Below are positions 1 through 8,302 of a stretch of 64,000 bases of DNA, piece by piece (within the stretch, counting starts at the first letter, position 1; each line of letters opens with the position of its first letter). The position numbers were made by a program, and so were the translations under genes. Source of the DNA: Chitinophagales bacterium (GTDB lineage: Bacteria > Bacteroidota > Bacteroidia > Chitinophagales > Chitinophagaceae). Location of the stretch: positions 1,364,001 through 1,428,000 of the forward strand of contig JAFLBI010000001.1 in assembly GCA_017303835.1 (NCBI GenBank). The letters are read 5' to 3'. Under the pieces are notes generated by a model, which saw only the letters and a program-made list of their open reading frames with translations, ran no database searches and was not told where the DNA came from.

Positions 1-56
1 ACCAGTTGAATAAAGAGCAATGCAAGCAGGGTTGTATAAATTTTCCTATTGGCCAT
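1..56 (-). CDS. N-terminal fragment of an exported or membrane protein (runs off the window)
   Basis: An ATG at 56 on the minus strand opens a frame that stays open to the window edge (18 complete codons). The residues seen are MANRKIYTTLLALLFIQL: two basic residues followed by a hydrophobic run, which looks like a signal peptide or first membrane helix. It begins 27 nt downstream of the metallophosphoesterase stop on the same strand, so the two may be cotranscribed. Nothing more can be said about function from this fragment. Confidence 0.5.
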   Translation of the reverse strand, partial: MANRKIYTTLLALLFIQL

Positions 57-83
57 GATAAGGGTGATGCAAAGTTGCAGCTT

Positions 84-1415
84 TTATGCAAACTCCAGCA
101 CAGTGATCTCCGGAAGGATCCCAACGCGGCCTGGATAGCCAATAAAACCAAAACCACGGTTCACATATAAATGCTGCTTTCCCGATGAATATAATCCGGC
201 CCATTGCTTATACACCCATTTTACCGGACTCCATTTAATGTAAGGGTTTTCCAGTCCAAACTGCATGCCGTGCGTATGTCCGGCCAGCATTAGATCCACA
301 TCGCTGTATTGTGGAATCACTTCTGCTTCCCAATGGCTTGGGTCATGGCTCAATAAAATCTTAAAAGGAATTTCCTGTGTACCGGCATAAGCATCGGCCA
401 TTTTGCCGTATTTAGGGAAACGTCCTTTGGCACTCCAGTTCTCAATGCCAATGACTGCAATTTTTTCCTGGCCCCTTTCTAAAACAACATGCTCATTCAT
501 CAACAAGCGCCAACCCATTTGTGCGTGAATACCTTTGAGCTTCTCCAGATTAGCCATTTTCACTTCTTTGCTTGGCCATTGCACATAGTCACCATAATCA
601 TGATTACCCAGTGTGCTATACACGCCCAACGGCGCTTTCAATTGACTAAACACATCAATGTATTCCAGCATTTCTTCATGACGATCATTCACCAGATCAC
701 CAGTGAAAAAAATCAGGTCAGGTTTTTCCTGAAGAATCATCTCAATACCCTTGTTCACAGCTGCTTTATTTTGAAAACTACCACTGTGCACATCGCTTAT
801 CTGCACCGCTTTCAAGCCTTTGAAAGCAGTAGGCAGGTTTGGATAATTAAGTTTGATGCGCCTAACCTGATAATTGTATTTATTTCTGAATCCAAACAGC
901 AGGGTACCAAATAAACCACCACCAAACACCAGACCCAACCAGCTGATAAAAACAGAGCGACTGATAGTGCCTTCTGTACTCATGAAATTGGCACCAGAAC
1001 TAGGGAAAATTTTGCCCATAGCAAAAACGACCAGCCGTCTTATATCATCAAACAAAAAGAAACTGCCCGCAATCACTTTTGAAAAGAATAAACCCGCAAG
1101 TATGGCAAAAACATAGTTGCGGAAAATCTTAGAAGTTTGTAAAACGGTGATATATGGAAAAAGTAAGACTGCTAATAAAGCCGCTACGGATAATAGCCAA
1201 TAGCCCCCGAAAATGAACATGCGTGTTCTATCGGATGTCTGGGCGCTTACCGCCCGAACGGCCTGAAAAACATACCAATCCAATAAAATCATGATCACCA
1301 GAAGAATCCACCAGGTACCGTTGCTGCGCATAAGCTTGTGTATAAAGTCGGTAAAATTGACCTTTCCAGCCAATTTCCCCAAAAATCGGCTGTTAATTTG
1401 CCGAAATAGCTGCAT
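84..1415 (-). CDS. Membrane-anchored calcineurin-like metallophosphoesterase (YkuE/YaeI type)
   Basis: The 443-residue protein has an N-terminal membrane part (about residues 30-175, several hydrophobic helices) and a C-terminal metallophosphoesterase domain. The two-metal site is readable in order: ISDVHSG (D-x-H), FTGDLVND (GD), LGNHDYGD (GNHD), LLSHDP and LAGHTHG (GHTH). Family members hydrolyse phosphomonoesters or diesters at the membrane; related YkuE/LpxG-type proteins act on cell wall or lipid substrates, but the substrate here cannot be told. The ATG at 1415 is divergent from the UPF0173 gene, leaving an 85-nt shared promoter region. It probably heads a short operon with the partial gene at the window edge. 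Confidence 0.9.
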   Translation of the reverse strand: MQLFRQINSRFLGKLAGKVNFTDFIHKLMRSNGTWWILLVIMILLDWYVFQAVRAVSAQTSDRTRMFIFGGYWLLSVAALLAVLLFPYITVLQTSKIFRNYVFAILAGLFFSKVIAGSFFLFDDIRRLVVFAMGKIFPSSGANFMSTEGTISRSVFISWLGLVFGGGLFGTLLFGFRNKYNYQVRRIKLNYPNLPTAFKGLKAVQISDVHSGSFQNKAAVNKGIEMILQEKPDLIFFTGDLVNDRHEEMLEYIDVFSQLKAPLGVYSTLGNHDYGDYVQWPSKEVKMANLEKLKGIHAQMGWRLLMNEHVVLERGQEKIAVIGIENWSAKGRFPKYGKMADAYAGTQEIPFKILLSHDPSHWEAEVIPQYSDVDLMLAGHTHGMQFGLENPYIKWSPVKWVYKQWAGLYSSGKQHLYVNRGFGFIGYPGRVGILPEITVLEFA

Positions 1416-1500
1416 TTAAGGCCCGAAACTGGATAAGATTCTTTCAATAGAACTGGCCGAACTTGTATTTTTGACGGCTTTCCAAAAAACAACCGGAATC

Positions 1501-2181
1501 ATGCAATTCACTTATTACGGACATGCCTGTTTTGCTGTTGAAGTACAGGGTAAAACCCTGCTCTTCGATCCTTTTATTTCCGGCAACGAACTGGCAAAGG
1601 ATATCCAAATCAGTGAAATCAAAGCAGACTATATTCTGGTATCACATGGTCATGCGGACCATATCGCAGATTGCGTGTCCATAGCTCAGCAAACAGGTGC
1701 TTTGGTGATTTGCAGCTGGGAAATTGCAGGCTGGTTGAATAATCAGGGCGTAAGTAATACTCACCCCATGAATACCGGTGGTAAACGCAGTTTCGATTTT
1801 GGTAGCGTAAAATGTGTAGTAGCCCACCACAGCAGTGGTTTACCTGATGGCAGCTATGGCGGTAACCCCATGGGCTTTATCATCAGCAGTACGGATGGAG
1901 ATTTTTATTACAGTGGTGATACCGCATTAACATTAGACATGCAACTCTTGCCTCGTTGGGGCAAACCTAAATTTTCGGTATTGCCCATCGGGGATAATTT
2001 CACCATGGATGTAGCTGATGCAGTTGCTTGTGCAGAGATGATTCAGTGCAATACCATCATTGGCGTACATTACAACACATTCGGATACATCGTTATTGAT
2101 ACAACAGCAGCCAAGCAGGCATTTGCAGCAGCAGGTAAAACACTGTTACTGCCCGGCATTGGCGAAACTATCGACCTATAA
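1501..2181 (+). CDS. UPF0173 family metal-dependent hydrolase (metallo-beta-lactamase fold)
   Basis: The protein of 226 residues starts MQFTYYGHACF, the usual start of this family; an in-frame codon ten residues upstream is less likely. The metal site is visible as HGHADH (H-x-H-x-D-H), with a later histidine in VAHHSSG, the acidic residue in YSGDTALT and a C-terminal histidine in GVHYNTF. UPF0173 proteins are small cytoplasmic hydrolases (YtkL-like) whose natural substrate is mostly unknown. The stop lies 15 nt before parA, so it may be transcribed with the parAB genes. Confidence 0.9.
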   Translation: MQFTYYGHACFAVEVQGKTLLFDPFISGNELAKDIQISEIKADYILVSHGHADHIADCVSIAQQTGALVICSWEIAGWLNNQGVSNTHPMNTGGKRSFDFGSVKCVVAHHSSGLPDGSYGGNPMGFIISSTDGDFYYSGDTALTLDMQLLPRWGKPKFSVLPIGDNFTMDVADAVACAEMIQCNTIIGVHYNTFGYIVIDTTAAKQAFAAAGKTLLLPGIGETIDL

Positions 2182-2196
2182 ACAGAACCCTCAACA

Positions 2197-2997
2197 ATGG
2201 CAAGAATCATCGGCGTAGCAAATCAGAAAGGAGGTGTTGGTAAAACAACCACGGCTATTAATGTAGCCGCGAGTCTCGCTGTCCTGGAATACAAAACCTT
2301 ATTGGTTGATGCAGATCCTCAGGCAAACAGCACCACAGGTGTAGGCTTTGATCTGCATAATATCACCAGTAGTTTATACGACTGTATGGTGAATAATACC
2401 AAAGCTGATGATGTGATTCTAAAAACAGATATTCCCAATCTAGACCTGATCCCTTCACATATAGATCTGGTTGGCGCGGAGATTGAAATGATCAACTACC
2501 CCAACAGAGAAAATGTGATGAAGAATATTTTGGATGTGGTACGTGATCGTTATGATTTTATCATCATCGATTGCTCACCATCCCTGGGTTTGATTACTGT
2601 AAACTCGCTGGTTGCTTCTGATAGTGTGACAGTTCCTGTACAATGCGAATTCTTTGCATTGGAAGGTCTGGGCAAATTACTTAATACCATCAAGATTGTA
2701 CAGAACCGCCTCAATCCTGCCCTGCAGATTGAAGGGATTCTGATGACCATGTATGATGGCCGCTTACGTCTGTGTAATCAGGTAGTGAGTGAAGTACGCA
2801 GACATTTTGATGATTTGGTATTCACCACCATCATCCACAGAAACACCCGCCTGAGCGAAGCACCAAGTGTAGGTAAACCAGTGATTCTGTATGATGCAGA
2901 CAGCAAGGGTGCCGTTAACTACCTCAACCTTGCAAAGGAAATTCTGCAAAAGAACAATATGACCAAAATGAGCAATGAGGAAAGAATCATTGAGTGA
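2197..2997 (+). CDS. parA: ParA/Soj chromosome-partitioning ATPase
   Basis: This 266-residue protein has the deviant Walker A motif KGGVGKTT at residues 11-18, the switch DADPQANST, and Walker B-like IIDCSPSLG. These mark the ParA/Soj group of dimerising P-loop ATPases that move origin regions along the nucleoid together with ParB. The short N-terminus without an HTH domain fits a chromosomal rather than plasmid ParA. parB follows after 14 nt, and DUF5683 and dapB follow that; this order is common in Bacteroidota. Confidence 0.96.
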   Translation: MARIIGVANQKGGVGKTTTAINVAASLAVLEYKTLLVDADPQANSTTGVGFDLHNITSSLYDCMVNNTKADDVILKTDIPNLDLIPSHIDLVGAEIEMINYPNRENVMKNILDVVRDRYDFIIIDCSPSLGLITVNSLVASDSVTVPVQCEFFALEGLGKLLNTIKIVQNRLNPALQIEGILMTMYDGRLRLCNQVVSEVRRHFDDLVFTTIIHRNTRLSEAPSVGKPVILYDADSKGAVNYLNLAKEILQKNNMTKMSNEERIIE

Positions 2998-3011
2998 GAA
3001 AAAATTAAACC

Positions 3012-3938
3012 ATGAGCAATCCTAAACAGAATAAAGATTTATTAGGCAAGGGCATCCGCTCTTTGCTACAGAATATTGATGCTGATTTGAAAACAACTTC
3101 CGGTAATCTTCAACCGGCTGCTGTTAGTCAGGCCACTAGCACTACACGCATACCACTTGATCAGATTCAGGTAAACCCAAAACAGCCAAGAAGAGATTTT
3201 GATGAAGCAGCTTTGAAAGAGCTGGCTGAATCAATCAAGTTGCACGATATCATTCAACCGCTTACTGTATCTACCCTTGCTTCTGGTAAATACCAACTGA
3301 TTGCTGGTGAAAGACGTTTTCGTGCAGCCAAAATGGCCGGACTGAAAGATGTACCTGCGTATATCCGCAATGTAAACGACAAAGAACTGCTGGAGCTGGC
3401 ATTGCTCGAAAACCTGCAGCGCGAAGACCTGAATGCGATTGAAGTTGCTTTGAGTTATAAGCGTATGATGGAAGAACTCAGCTACACACAAGAACAGGTA
3501 GCAGAGCGCATGAGTAAGGAAAGAACAACGGTTACCAACTATTTGCGTCTACTGAAATTACCACCTGATATCCAGTTAGCTGTGCGTAGCAATAATATTA
3601 CCATGGGCCACGCACGTGCTTTGGTGAATATTGATACCATCGACAGGCAGTTATTTGTTTTCAATGAAATCAAAAACAAGGGCCTGAGTGTACGCCAGAC
3701 TGAAGAACTGGTGCGCAAAATGTATAAAGCAGATAAACCTGCTGATGCTGTTAAAGTTGGTGCAAAATCTGATCTGCCACCTGCTTATAAAAAGATCGAG
3801 GATAACTTAGCCTCTCATTTCGGCACCAAAGTGAAGATGCAACACCACAAAACAGGTCATGGCAGTATCACGATTGAATACTATTCACTGCAGGAGCTGA
3901 ATAAAATTCTGGATCTGATGAATGTAACCATCAGCTAA
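3012..3938 (+). CDS. parB: ParB/Spo0J chromosome-partitioning protein
   Basis: The 308-residue protein shows the ParB order: a basic N-terminal tail, the ParB N-terminal nuclease-like CTPase domain from about residue 45 (IPLDQIQVNPKQPR, then AGERRFRAAK, the C-motif that binds CTP), a central helix-turn-helix (about 150-190, with EQVAERMSKERTTVTNYLRLL) and a C-terminal dimerisation segment. It loads at parS sites and spreads as a CTP-dependent clamp. No full parS (TGTTTCACGTGAAACA) was noticed in this window. It lies directly between parA and a DUF5683 gene. Confidence 0.95.
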   Translation: MSNPKQNKDLLGKGIRSLLQNIDADLKTTSGNLQPAAVSQATSTTRIPLDQIQVNPKQPRRDFDEAALKELAESIKLHDIIQPLTVSTLASGKYQLIAGERRFRAAKMAGLKDVPAYIRNVNDKELLELALLENLQREDLNAIEVALSYKRMMEELSYTQEQVAERMSKERTTVTNYLRLLKLPPDIQLAVRSNNITMGHARALVNIDTIDRQLFVFNEIKNKGLSVRQTEELVRKMYKADKPADAVKVGAKSDLPPAYKKIEDNLASHFGTKVKMQHHKTGHGSITIEYYSLQELNKILDLMNVTIS

Positions 3939-3940
3939 GC

Positions 3941-4579
3941 ATGAATGGTCGATTGTGCATACTATATTGTTTTCTATTATTGAGTCTGCAAAGTTTTGCT
4001 GCTGACGCAAAGTTTTTTGCTGATAGCACCGGTAAACCCAAAAAGCAGCGAGACACTGCTTTCTTAAATAATCACGACCCGAGAAAATCTGCTAAAAGAT
4101 CTGCACTGATTCCCGGATGGGGGCAGCTCTATAATCGGGATTACTGGAAAGTACCCTTGGTGTATGGTGCATTGGCGATACCAACTGCTACGTTTATTTA
4201 CAACAATGATTGGTACAAGCGCAGCAGGTTTGCTTATAATGCCATGTATAAGGCCGCTCAACCGAATGCAACTGCTGCTGACAGTGTGGATTATAAAGGA
4301 CTTGACCCCATCTTCAAAAACCTGAATATCACCAGCGTGCAATCTGCGCGAAATTCATTCCGAAGAGACCGTGATTATTCAATCCTTTGGTTTGTTTTAG
4401 TATGGGGCTTAAATATCGTAGAAGCATCTGTATCTGGACACCTCAAACATTTTGATGTGAGTGATGATTTATCTATGCAGATACATCCACAATTGAATCC
4501 AGTAACACGAAGTCCGGGCCTGCAGCTAGTATTCAATATCAAAGAACCCAAACGCAAACAAGCTTTTGTTGTGCGCTAA
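3941..4579 (+). CDS. DUF5683 domain-containing membrane protein
   Basis: The 212-residue protein has an N-terminal signal peptide (hydrophobic run ending SLQSFAADA), then the segment KSAKRSALIPGWGQLYNRDYWKVP, where the P-G-x-G-Q-x-Y-N core is the DUF5683 hallmark, and two or three further hydrophobic stretches. The family has no established function. Its start is 2 nt after the parB stop and dapB begins 12 nt after its stop. That tight setting, conserved in Bacteroidota, suggests cotranscription and perhaps an envelope role linked to growth. Confidence 0.85.
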   Translation: MNGRLCILYCFLLLSLQSFAADAKFFADSTGKPKKQRDTAFLNNHDPRKSAKRSALIPGWGQLYNRDYWKVPLVYGALAIPTATFIYNNDWYKRSRFAYNAMYKAAQPNATAADSVDYKGLDPIFKNLNITSVQSARNSFRRDRDYSILWFVLVWGLNIVEASVSGHLKHFDVSDDLSMQIHPQLNPVTRSPGLQLVFNIKEPKRKQAFVVR

Positions 4580-4591
4580 AAAGATACAACT

Positions 4592-5308
4592 ATGAACATT
4601 GCACTGATAGGTTATGGTAAAATGGGCAAAGCTATTGAAGAAGTAGCGGTAAGTCAGGGACACCAGATTGTGTTGAAAATTGATTTGGACAATGCTGCCG
4701 ATTTCAATCAGGAAAATATTGCCAAAGCAGATGTAGCTATTGAATTTACCGGACCACACAGTGCAAAGCAGAATGTATTAAAGTGTTTGGAACTGGGTAT
4801 ACCCGTTGTTTGTGGCTCAACTGGCTGGCTGGCTGATTGGCAAGAAGTTGCTGATGCTTGCGCAACAAAGAATGGTACGCTTTTGTATGCAAGTAATTTT
4901 AGCATTGGTGTGAATTTGTTTTTTGAACTGAATAGTTATCTCGCTAAACTGATGTTGCCACACACTGATTATGCGGTTTCCATGAAAGAGATACACCATA
5001 CGCAGAAAAAAGATGCGCCTAGTGGCACAGCCATCACCTTGGCGGAACAAATCATGGAAGTGCTACCCAACAAAAAACAGTGGGTGAATCATGTTAGCAG
5101 CAATCCTGAGGAATTATCGATTCTCTCTGAAAGAATTGATCCAGCTCCAGGCACGCATACCATTTCCTGGCACTCTGCGATTGACGATATTGAGATCACG
5201 CATACAGCTCATACAAGAAAAGGCTTTGCAAGTGGTGCAGTCTTAGCTGCAAGTTTTCTTCCAGGCAAAAAAGGTATCTATACCATGAAACAAGTTCTGG
5301 GTCTCTAA
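4592..5308 (+). CDS. dapB: 4-hydroxy-tetrahydrodipicolinate reductase
   Basis: DapB reduces 4-hydroxy-tetrahydrodipicolinate with NAD(P)H in the diaminopimelate/lysine pathway and thus feeds peptidoglycan synthesis. The 238-residue protein opens with the Rossmann loop GYGKMGKAI. The catalytic section is clear: SNFSIGVNLF and EIHHTQKKDAPSGTA, holding the His-His pair and the Lys that binds and reduces the substrate. Length is typical of the short Bacteroidota DapB. It is the fourth gene of the parAB-DUF5683-dapB run. Confidence 0.95.
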   Translation: MNIALIGYGKMGKAIEEVAVSQGHQIVLKIDLDNAADFNQENIAKADVAIEFTGPHSAKQNVLKCLELGIPVVCGSTGWLADWQEVADACATKNGTLLYASNFSIGVNLFFELNSYLAKLMLPHTDYAVSMKEIHHTQKKDAPSGTAITLAEQIMEVLPNKKQWVNHVSSNPEELSILSERIDPAPGTHTISWHSAIDDIEITHTAHTRKGFASGAVLAASFLPGKKGIYTMKQVLGL

Positions 5309-5354
5309 ATCCATTCTCCTCATAATTTGGTACATTGTGGTATAAATCCAAGCT

Positions 5355-6092
5355 GTGAGACCTATACTCCTTTGCTGCTGTCTTCTCCCCCTGATGGCGA
5401 TTGCTCAATTCAAGGGTAAAAATGTATTGAAAGTAAACCTTGGCTCCCTCGTTTTTGGCAATTACCATGTTACATACGAAAGGGGTTTATCAAGAAAAGT
5501 TTCCTTATCGATTAGCTATAGACACATGCCAGTTGGCGGATTGATTTACAAAGAAGAGATCAAAAAATATATTGATAACAATGATCCAAATGTGATCAAC
5601 ACCATTGAGCAAACTACTACCGGTAATTTTGCCATCACACCTGAATTGCGCTTCTATACTGGTGCTGGCAGAATGCGCGGCTTATACGTTGCTCCTTATT
5701 TCCGATATGCCAAATTTGATGCTTCAGTACCGGCACGATATAATTCAACAGTAGCTGGTGTACGTATTGAGAAAAATGCCATCATGCAAGGCAATATTCA
5801 ATCTTACTCTGGTGGTATTCTAATTGGTGTACAGCGCTATATCGCAAAACGAATTGCCGTTGATATCTGGCTCATAGGTGGCCACTACGGTATCAGTACA
5901 GGACAAATGGTTGCTTCTATTGATCCACCCATGACAACTGCAGAACAACAGAGCTTACAAAATACACTAAATGGTTTGGCAACTGATCCTTTCAAAACAC
6001 AGACCACCATTACTGCCACTAGTGCTTCCATGAAAATAGATGGCCCATGGGGCGGCATCAGAAGTGGAATCAGTTTGGGATTTAGATTCTGA
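5355..6092 (+). CDS. Secreted outer-membrane beta-barrel-like protein (DUF3575-like)
   Basis: The frame opens with a GTG at 5355, right before a signal peptide (cysteine-rich hydrophobic run ending LMAIAQ). The mature part of about 225 residues has alternating polar/hydrophobic strands, repeated aromatic girdle residues and a C-terminal GISLGFRF ending in phenylalanine, as is usual for outer-membrane barrels. It resembles the DUF3575 type in KVNLGSLVFGNYHVTYERG. Function is not known. It follows dapB by 46 nt. Its stop directly abuts the stop of the convergent threonine dehydrogenase gene. Confidence 0.7.
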   Translation: MRPILLCCCLLPLMAIAQFKGKNVLKVNLGSLVFGNYHVTYERGLSRKVSLSISYRHMPVGGLIYKEEIKKYIDNNDPNVINTIEQTTTGNFAITPELRFYTGAGRMRGLYVAPYFRYAKFDASVPARYNSTVAGVRIEKNAIMQGNIQSYSGGILIGVQRYIAKRIAVDIWLIGGHYGISTGQMVASIDPPMTTAEQQSLQNTLNGLATDPFKTQTTITATSASMKIDGPWGGIRSGISLGFRF

Positions 6093-7043
6093 TTACTTTT
6101 TGAGATTCTGCAGCATATCTGCAGTCATTTTATCCAAATCAAACTCTTGCTTCCAGCCCCAGTCGCGACGCGCCACACTGTCATCAATACTTTGCGGCCA
6201 GCTGTCCGCAATACTCTGACGATAATCAGGCGCATAGCTAATGCTGAATTCTGGAATATACTTTTGAATAGACGCTGCAATTTCCTTAGGCGAGAAACTC
6301 ATACCTGATAAATTATAAGATGTACGCACAGAGATGCGCTCAGCTGGTGCTTCCATTAACTCAATTGTTGCACGAATCGCATCCGGCATATACATCATGG
6401 GCAGATAGGTATCTTCTCGTAAAAAGCACTCATAAGATTTGTCTTCCAATGCATCGTGATAAATCTCCACTGCATAATCCGTTGTACCACCACCAGGTGC
6501 TGATTTATAACTGATCAAACCAGGATAACGCAGACTACGCACATCCACACCAAAGCGCTGGAAATAATAATTACACCAAAACTCGCCAGCATATTTACTG
6601 ATACCATAAACCGTAGTAGGTTCAATAATGGTTTGCTGCGGACATTGTTGTTTAGGTGATGTTGGTCCAAACACCGCAATACTACTTGGCCAGTATATTT
6701 TGCTCAGCTTCTCTTCACGCGCGATATCCAACACATTCAATAAGCCCTGCATATTCAAATGCCATGCAAGATTCGGATTCTTCTCTCCTGTTGCTGAAAG
6801 AATGGCTGCAAGCAGATATATCTGTGTGATATTCTGACGAATTACCTGTACATGGAGCATTTCCTTGTTCATCACATCCAGACTCACATAGGGTCCGGTA
6901 CCATGCAACAACGGGTTTTCTTCGCGCAGGTCTGATGCAATCACATTGGCACTGCCATAGATTTTACGGAGCGCAAGGGTTAATTCAACACCAATCTGAC
7001 CGCAAGCGCCAATGACGAGAATACGTTCTTTGGGATGTGACAT
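6093..7043 (-). CDS. SDR-type L-threonine 3-dehydrogenase (NAD-dependent epimerase family)
   Basis: Starting at MSHPKERILVIG (ATG at 7043) the protein is 316 residues; an upstream in-frame ATG at 7100 would add a tail that does not fit the family. Rossmann motif GACGQIG and active-site YGISKYAGE (Y-x-x-x-K) identify an extended SDR. The stretch YPGLISYKSAPGGG followed by TTDYAVEIYHDAL is typical of short-chain L-threonine dehydrogenases known from Flavobacterium and trypanosomes. They oxidise threonine to 2-amino-3-ketobutyrate, which is then split to glycine and acetyl-CoA. It is divergent from kdsA. Confidence 0.85.
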   Translation of the reverse strand: MSHPKERILVIGACGQIGVELTLALRKIYGSANVIASDLREENPLLHGTGPYVSLDVMNKEMLHVQVIRQNITQIYLLAAILSATGEKNPNLAWHLNMQGLLNVLDIAREEKLSKIYWPSSIAVFGPTSPKQQCPQQTIIEPTTVYGISKYAGEFWCNYYFQRFGVDVRSLRYPGLISYKSAPGGGTTDYAVEIYHDALEDKSYECFLREDTYLPMMYMPDAIRATIELMEAPAERISVRTSYNLSGMSFSPKEIAASIQKYIPEFSISYAPDYRQSIADSWPQSIDDSVARRDWGWKQEFDLDKMTADMLQNLKK

Positions 7044-7114
7044 AACAATCGTTTGGAATGCGCAAAGAAAAACAAAACTTGGCGTAAGTTCGCACCGCAT
7101 TTAAACATTCCCAC

Positions 7115-7939
7115 ATGATACCCGCCTACCTGCAGGAAAAATTCAGCAAGCAATCCTATGATCCCAACAATTTCTTCCTGATCGCAGGCCCCTGCGTGGT
7201 AGAAAGCGAAGAACTGGTGATGGAAATTGCGGAGAAAGTCTACGGTATCTGTAAAAAATTAGGCATCCCTTACGTGTTCAAAGCTAGCTATCGCAAAGCC
7301 AACAGAACCAGTGCTAGTTCATTTACCGGCTTGGGCGATGATTTGGGTTTATCGTTGATTAAAAAGACGGGCGATACTTTCGGCCTGCCCACTACTTCAG
7401 ACATCCACGCCCACGAAGAAGCAGCGATGGCTGCCCCATTCATTGATATTCTGCAGATTCCTGCTTTTTTGTGCCGACAAACTGACCTGCTGATTGCCGC
7501 TGCAGAAACAGGTAAGATCGTAAATGTGAAGAAGGGCCAGTTCGTGAGTGGTGAAGCCATGAAGTTTGCTGTAGAGAAAATCCGCAAAGCAGGTAACGAG
7601 CAAGTGATGTTGACAGAACGCGGTACTACTTTCGGTTATCAGGACTTGGTGGTTGATTATCGCAATATTCCACTCATGCAGGCACATGGTACGCCAGTGA
7701 TCATGGACTGCACGCACAGCTTACAACAACCCAACCAAACATCTGGTGTAACTGGTGGCAACCCACAACTGATTGGTACGATAGCCAAAGCGGCAATTGC
7801 AGCTGGTGCTGATGGATTGTTTATTGAAACACACCCAAATCCTGCTGTAGCCAAAAGCGATGGCGCCAATATGCTGCGCTTAGACTTATTGGAGGATTTA
7901 CTTGTTCAGTTAGTAAAACTGAGAAAAGCAGTAGTGTAA
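7115..7939 (+). CDS. kdsA: 3-deoxy-8-phosphooctulonate synthase (KDO-8-P synthase)
   Basis: KdsA condenses phosphoenolpyruvate and arabinose 5-phosphate to KDO-8-phosphate for the lipopolysaccharide inner core. The 274-residue protein carries IAGPCVVESEE near the N-terminus, FKASYRKANRTS, TTSDIH, KKGQF, TERGTTFGY and FIETHPNP, all typical of the family. The cysteine in GPCV is the metal ligand of the metal-dependent KDO8PS class (the metal-free enzymes have Asn there). It implies a Gram-negative outer membrane with KDO. Its stop abuts the stop of the convergent PspC gene with no gap. Confidence 0.95.
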   Translation: MIPAYLQEKFSKQSYDPNNFFLIAGPCVVESEELVMEIAEKVYGICKKLGIPYVFKASYRKANRTSASSFTGLGDDLGLSLIKKTGDTFGLPTTSDIHAHEEAAMAAPFIDILQIPAFLCRQTDLLIAAAETGKIVNVKKGQFVSGEAMKFAVEKIRKAGNEQVMLTERGTTFGYQDLVVDYRNIPLMQAHGTPVIMDCTHSLQQPNQTSGVTGGNPQLIGTIAKAAIAAGADGLFIETHPNPAVAKSDGANMLRLDLLEDLLVQLVKLRKAVV

Positions 7940-8161
7940 TTACCAGTATTTGATTGGATTTCTTTTACTGAAAAGCATATAGCGTTTCAGGTTCATCCAG
8001 AATGCCATCACCATATAAATGATGACAGGCGATCCCATTGTAAGAAAGGAGATATAAATAAACCAGGTCCTGATTTTGGCACTGGCTATACCAAAGCGTT
8101 CGCCCAAGGCGGCACAAACACCAAATGCGTGCATTTCTAGGATGGCTCTCAACCTGTTCAT
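7940..8161 (-). CDS. Small PspC-domain membrane protein
   Basis: The 73-residue protein consists almost entirely of a PspC domain. FGVCAALGERFGI is the conserved N-terminal half, followed by one long hydrophobic segment (about residues 33-57) and a basic tail. PspC domains sit at the inner membrane; in enterobacteria PspC takes part in the phage-shock response, but free-standing small members in Bacteroidota are not characterised. It stands alone, convergent with kdsA and divergent from the aconitase gene. Confidence 0.8.
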   Translation of the reverse strand: MNRLRAILEMHAFGVCAALGERFGIASAKIRTWFIYISFLTMGSPVIIYMVMAFWMNLKRYMLFSKRNPIKYW

Positions 8162-8302
8162 AAACTCATTTTTTGATGTGAAGCGTGGGGAAGTCCAAAA
8201 TTAAACAAAAACACTTCCATAAAAGTTCATTTGTGCAAAAATTGGCACTGCTTTTGCATTAACTTCGCGTCACATTTTTCACCGCTTAAACCACTTTGTA
8301 TC